Under the pieces are notes generated by a model. That model made no database searches and was not told the DNA's origin. It worked only from the letters and a program-made list of their open reading frames with translations. DNA of 64,000 bases from Lysobacter sp. MMG2. Its GTDB lineage: Bacteria; Pseudomonadota; Gammaproteobacteria; Xanthomonadales; Xanthomonadaceae. The stretch is from positions 1,550,001 through 1,614,000 of the forward strand of contig NZ_JAERQY020000001.1 of NCBI RefSeq assembly GCF_016735495.2, written 5' to 3'. Below, piece after piece: positions 60,619-64,000 of this stretch (positions are counted from its first letter, which is position 1; each line of letters starts with the position of its first letter). The position numbers and the translations under genes were made by a program.

Positions 60619-62739
60619 TTACTTGCCGCTCAATTCATTCCACAGGAACGTAAACGCCAACGCACTCATATGCGCCGCCTGGGCGTTTTTGGCCGAACCG
60701 CCGTGGCCGCCCTCGATGTTCTCGTAGTAGCGCACGTCCTTGCCGGCGTCGAGCATCTTCGCCGCCATCTTGCGTGCATGGCCCGGGTGCACGCGGTCGT
60801 CGCGCGTGGAGGTCATGAACAGCGCCGGCGGATAGGTGCGCTTCGCGTCGAACAGGTGGTACGGCGAGAAGGTGCGGATGTAATCCCAGTCGGCCGTGTC
60901 CGGATCGCCGTACTCGGCCATCCACGAGGCGCCGGCCAGCAGGTGGCTGTAGCGCTTCATGTCCAGCAGCGGCACCTGCACGACCACCGCGCCGAACAGC
61001 TCCGGGTACTGCGTGAGCATGTTGCCGGTGAGCAGGCCGCCGTTGCTGCCGCCCTGGATGCCCAGGTGCGGGGTCGAGGTCACCTTGCGCGCGATCAGGT
61101 CCTGCGCGACCGCGGCGAAGTCCTCGTAGGCCTTGTGGCGATTGGCCTTCAGCGCGGCCTGGTGCCAGCGCGGGCCGTACTCGCCGCCGCCGCGGATGTT
61201 CGCGACCGCGTACACGCCGCCTTTCTCGAGCCAGCCCTTGCCGACGCCGCCGGAATACGCGGGCGTCAGCGAGATCTCGAAGCCGCCGTAGCCGTACAGC
61301 AGCGTCGGCGCCTTGCCGTCGAAGGCCAGGTTCTTCGGGCGCACCAGGAAGTACGGCACGCGCGTGCCGTCCTTGGACGTGGCGAAGTGCTGTTCGATCG
61401 CATCCCGGGACGCATCGAAGAACACCGGCATCGTCTTCAGGACTTCCGGCTTCGACCCCAGCTGCGCCAGCGACAGCGTCGTCGGCGTGAGGTAGTCGGT
61501 GGCGGTGAGCCAGACCGCGTCGCTTTCGTCCGGATCCACCGCCGACACCGCCAGCGTGCCGAAGGTCGGCGCGCCGGTGAATTCCTTGCGCGTCCATTCG
61601 CCCGCGCCCGGCGTCAGCACGCTCAGGCGGTTCTTCACGTCGTCCAGCACGTTCAGCACCAGGCGCGACTTCGTCCAGGTGTAGCTGGACAGCGAGGTCT
61701 GCTCGGTCGGCGTGAACAGCGCGGTGAACTCGCGCTTGCCGGCCATGAAGTCGTCGAACTTCGTGGCGACGAGGCTGCCGGCCGGCCAGGTCTTGCCGCC
61801 GGCTTCATAGGGCTCGCGCAGCTCCAGCAACAGCCACTCGCGGTGCGCGGACTTGTTGGCGGAGTTGGGCGCGTCAATCTTCGCCAGCGAGCCATCTGCC
61901 TTCCGCAGATAGAGTTCGTCGTTGTAGAACGCCAGCGTGCGGCTGACGAAATCGCGCTCGAAGCCCGGCGTGTGATCGCGCAACGCCGCGATGTACATGT
62001 CGGTCGGCTTGCCTTCGTACACCACGCGCGCCTGCTCGATCGGCGTACCGCGCTTCCATTCCTTGACGATGCGCGGGTAGCCCGAGCTGGTCATCGAGTC
62101 GGCACCGAAGTCGGTGTAGACGTACACGGTGTCGCGGTCGATCCAGCCCAGCGCGCCCTTGGCCTCGGCGCGGAAGAAGCCGTCCTTCACCCAGCTCTTG
62201 GTGGACAGGTCGAACTCGCGGGTGACGTCGGCATCGGCGCCGCCGCGCGAGAGCGCGATCAGGCAGCGCGTGTAGTCCGGGCGCAGGCAATCCACGCCGT
62301 GCCAGACCCAGTTTTCGTTCTCGGACTTGTTCAGCGCGTCCAGGTCGATGACCGTTTCCCAGCGCGGCTTCTCCTTGCGGTATTCCTCCAGCGTCGTGCG
62401 CCGCCACAGGCCGCGCTCGTGCTGCTTGTCCTTCCAGAAGTTGTAGTAGTACTCGCCGATCTTCTCCACGCCCGGGATCTTGGCGTCGGAATCGAGGATG
62501 GCGCGGATGTCGGATTCCAGCTGCTTGAACTGCGGCGTGGACGCCAGTTCGGCCTCGGCCTGCGCGTTATGCGCCTTGACCCAGTCGAGCGAACGCTCGC
62601 CGGTGACATCTTCAAGCCAGGCATAGGGATCGGCGGACACGGCGGGGGACTCCTTGGCGGGTGCGGCGCCGGCCAGCGAGGCGACGGCAAAACCTGCGGA
62701 GATCGCCAGGGTCTGGCAGGCAAGCGACAACTTCGGCAT
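60619..62739 (-). CDS. Exported prolyl oligopeptidase (S9A)
   Basis: A 706-residue serine peptidase with a signal peptide (ISAGFAVASLAGAAPA), the POP N-terminus (ADPYAWLEDVTGERSLDWVKAHN), a beta-propeller and a catalytic domain with Ser565 (GGSNGG), Asp at 647-648 (TRDDRVHP) and His679 (GGHGG). The propeller has the prolyl-oligopeptidase form, and the S1 pocket block NIRGGGEYGPRWHQA is present. Likely to cut after Pro in small peptides in the periplasm or outside. It is transcribed ahead of the oligopeptidase B-like gene. Confidence 0.92.
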   Translation of the reverse strand: MPKLSLACQTLAISAGFAVASLAGAAPAKESPAVSADPYAWLEDVTGERSLDWVKAHNAQAEAELASTPQFKQLESDIRAILDSDAKIPGVEKIGEYYYNFWKDKQHERGLWRRTTLEEYRKEKPRWETVIDLDALNKSENENWVWHGVDCLRPDYTRCLIALSRGGADADVTREFDLSTKSWVKDGFFRAEAKGALGWIDRDTVYVYTDFGADSMTSSGYPRIVKEWKRGTPIEQARVVYEGKPTDMYIAALRDHTPGFERDFVSRTLAFYNDELYLRKADGSLAKIDAPNSANKSAHREWLLLELREPYEAGGKTWPAGSLVATKFDDFMAGKREFTALFTPTEQTSLSSYTWTKSRLVLNVLDDVKNRLSVLTPGAGEWTRKEFTGAPTFGTLAVSAVDPDESDAVWLTATDYLTPTTLSLAQLGSKPEVLKTMPVFFDASRDAIEQHFATSKDGTRVPYFLVRPKNLAFDGKAPTLLYGYGGFEISLTPAYSGGVGKGWLEKGGVYAVANIRGGGEYGPRWHQAALKANRHKAYEDFAAVAQDLIARKVTSTPHLGIQGGSNGGLLTGNMLTQYPELFGAVVVQVPLLDMKRYSHLLAGASWMAEYGDPDTADWDYIRTFSPYHLFDAKRTYPPALFMTSTRDDRVHPGHARKMAAKMLDAGKDVRYYENIEGGHGGSAKNAQAAHMSALAFTFLWNELSGK

Positions 62740-62891
62740 CGGCGTTCAGGCGTGGTGATCGGAGCCGGAAACCTAGCACAGCGCGCGCGGCCCGCCGGGC
62801 GGACGGGGGCCGGACGGGGCGCGGGTGGTGTACGACGTCGCAGGGCTCGTTCGAACCCGTCTTCGGGCCGGCGGCCGGCCCGGCTGGGGGC

Positions 62892-63194
62892 TCAGGCCGC
62901 CTGCGAGTGGCGACGATGCAGCACCGACGGCCGGCGGCGACGCGCCTGGGCGCCGCTGCGGCGACGCGTGCGTACGGTGGCGGCCTCGTCGGCCTCGCGC
63001 GCGGGCAGGCGGAAGCGGTGCAGCGCCCACCACGCGGCCAGCGGCATCGCCACCAGCCACAGCGGCATCCAGCCGAAGGTGGGGCTGAAACCGCGCGCGG
63101 CCGGCAACAGCAACACGATCGCCACGCCGATGGCGACGGCATGACGCATCAGGACGTCGAGGTCGGGGTGGATCGAGGGGCGGGTCGGCTGCAT
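62892..63194 (-). CDS. Small hypothetical membrane protein
   Basis: A 100-residue product with two hydrophobic segments (about residues 18-34 and 40-60, PTFGWMPLWLVAMPLAAWWALHRF-like) and a strongly basic, Arg-rich C-terminus of about 30 residues. I recognise no family. The ATG at 63194 follows ACGGAG. The basic tail could bind nucleic acid or anionic lipids, but that is conjecture. It lies alone between the peptidase and regulator genes. Confidence 0.6.
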   Translation of the reverse strand: MQPTRPSIHPDLDVLMRHAVAIGVAIVLLLPAARGFSPTFGWMPLWLVAMPLAAWWALHRFRLPAREADEAATVRTRRRSGAQARRRRPSVLHRRHSQAA

Positions 63195-63344
63195 GGCACG
63201 GGCTCCGTGGACGATGGGGCCAGCGTGCGGCGGGAGGATCTCATGGGTTGCGACGGTCTGCCGGGAGACCACACGCGGCACGCACCCCTGCCCTCGCACC
63301 TCCTGGCCCAAGGGCTGGTCTGACCCTGCCCACCTCACCCCACT

Positions 63345-63443
63345 CCGTTCGTCCTGAGCGTAGGCGCGAAGCGCCGAAGTCGAAGGATGAGCGGGCATCA
63401 CGGCCCGTCCGCCCTTCGACTTCGCTTCGCTCAGGACGAACGG
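63345..63443. repeat. Long inverted repeat CGTTCGTCCTGAGCG
   Basis: CCGTTCGTCCTGAGCG (63345-63360) and its complement CGCTCAGGACGAACGG (63428-63443) are perfect 16-bp arms; inside them CGAAGTCGAAGG and CCTTCGACTTCG form a second pair. This is a further repeat type, seen once here. It fills most of the 314-nt gap between the membrane-protein gene and the regulator; the rest of the gap shows nothing else. Confidence 0.72.
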
Positions 63444-63508
63444 GGACACGTACGACCCCGACCCGATGCTCCGCGACTGCCTGCGCGTGCTGCTACTGCG
63501 CCCGCGCC

Positions 63509-64000
63509 TCAGCGCTCGTAATTGCTCAACGCCAACTGCAACAACGCCCGCGCCTGCTCGCGCAGCACCTGCGGCTCGACGATTTCCGCATCGCTGCCGT
63601 AATGCATCACGTCCATCAGCAGTTCGCGGCCGGCGCTGTAAGGCACCTTCAGCTCGTAACGGCCGTCGGGCAGGAAGCGCCCCTGCTGCTGCGAATGCCA
63701 GTGCTCGTCGGCCACCCAGCGCGCCGCCTTCGGCGTGAACACGATCGTCGCCCAGCCCTTCGGCGTGCCGGAGAAGATGCCATAGCTCGACGCCAGATGC
63801 TGGTCGAGCTGCTCGTCGGGGAGGTCGCGCGCCGCGTCCTCGCCGAGCTTGGCCGAGCTGATGCGATCCACGGCGAAGCTGCGTAGCGCCTCGCGGTTGT
63901 GGTCCCAGGCGTCCAGGTACCAGTTCTCGCGGTAATGCGTCAGGCGCTGCGGCGAGACGAGGCGACGCGTCTGCTCGTCGGTGGAACGCGCGCGGTATTC
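63509..64000 (-). CDS. WYL-domain transcriptional regulator (C-terminal part)
   Basis: The frame is open to the window edge, so only the last 163 residues are seen and the N-terminal helix-turn-helix is outside. The WYL domain has RENWYLDAWDHNREALRSFAVDRISSAKL with the Trp-Tyr-Leu motif, and ADEHWHSQQQGRFLPDGRYELKVPY. The C-terminal GSDAEIVEPQVLREQARALLQLAL is the WCX extension. Such YafY/PafC-type regulators respond to nucleic acids or second messengers. No partner gene can be identified in the visible part. Confidence 0.88.
   Translation of the reverse strand, partial: EYRARSTDEQTRRLVSPQRLTHYRENWYLDAWDHNREALRSFAVDRISSAKLGEDAARDLPDEQLDQHLASSYGIFSGTPKGWATIVFTPKAARWVADEHWHSQQQGRFLPDGRYELKVPYSAGRELLMDVMHYGSDAEIVEPQVLREQARALLQLALSNYER

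Overview
This 64 kb window is ordinary chromosomal DNA of a very GC-rich gammaproteobacterium, most probably a Xanthomonadaceae/Lysobacteraceae member close to Lysobacter. The inference rests on the gene orders (lptM-dapF-DUF484-xerC beside hslVU; mreBCD-mrdA-rodA-mltB-rlpA-dac-ybeD-lipB-lipA), on the short intergenic hairpin repeats, and on the codon and protein character. I see no phage, integrase, transposase, plasmid, CRISPR, tRNA or rRNA gene. All protein calls come from reading motifs and family resemblance; no database was searched.

Layout. 1-2.1 kb: 5' part of a B12-dependent ribonucleotide reductase (nrdJ) with a TTGACA promoter and a tandem pair of probable NrdR boxes. 2.3-6.4 kb: an HtrA/DegQ protease, then a four-gene membrane cluster (DUF883, YqjE-like, small hypothetical, AI-2E-family transporter). 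6.6-9.2 kb: small secreted protein, HAD phosphatase and M17 aminopeptidase. 9.4-13.1 kb (minus): response regulator, DesK-type kinase, ABC-2 permease and ATPase in one unit, divergent from 13.3-18.0 kb (plus): a MacAB-like efflux set of adaptor, ATPase and two FtsX permeases. 18.2-22.7 kb: DinB protein, two EamA exporters with a divergent Lrp-type regulator, UspA and an Ada lacking its N-terminal domain. 22.9-27.4 kb: tail-specific protease, lipA, lipB, ybeD. 28.0-37.9 kb (minus): the cell-elongation block dac, rlpA, mltB, rodA, mrdA, mreD, mreC, mreB. 38.2-44.3 kb: PfkB kinase, YbaK-like deacylase, two lipoproteins (one apparently frameshifted), alpha/beta hydrolase, M1 aminopeptidase. 44.5-52.3 kb: monooxygenase, ubiE, an EmrAB-like pump, ElaA, a deaminase, a DUF5655 protein, an AraC regulator, a secreted HExxH protein and an OsmC protein. 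52.4-58.1 kb (minus): hslU, hslV, DUF3079, xerC, DUF484, dapF, lptM, YbaN-like. 58.2-62.7 kb: two exported S9 peptidases. 62.9-64 kb: a small membrane protein and the C-terminal end of a WYL regulator.

Three themes run across the window. Envelope growth and quality control dominate: the elongasome block, DegQ, Prc, RlpA, MltB, several exporters and exported peptidases. Second, four kinds of short hairpin repeat sit in most long gaps, often just behind a stop codon; one pair lies inside the coding sequence of the PBP2 gene. Third, several genes without a Shine-Dalgarno sequence have a TAnnnT or similar -10 box 6-7 nt before the ATG, which predicts leaderless mRNAs. I did not find a clearly new defence or biosynthetic system; the best leads are the repeat-extended PBP2 tail, the modular repeats, the leaderless promoters, the LnrJKLMN-like kinase/transporter unit and the HETQH secreted protein.
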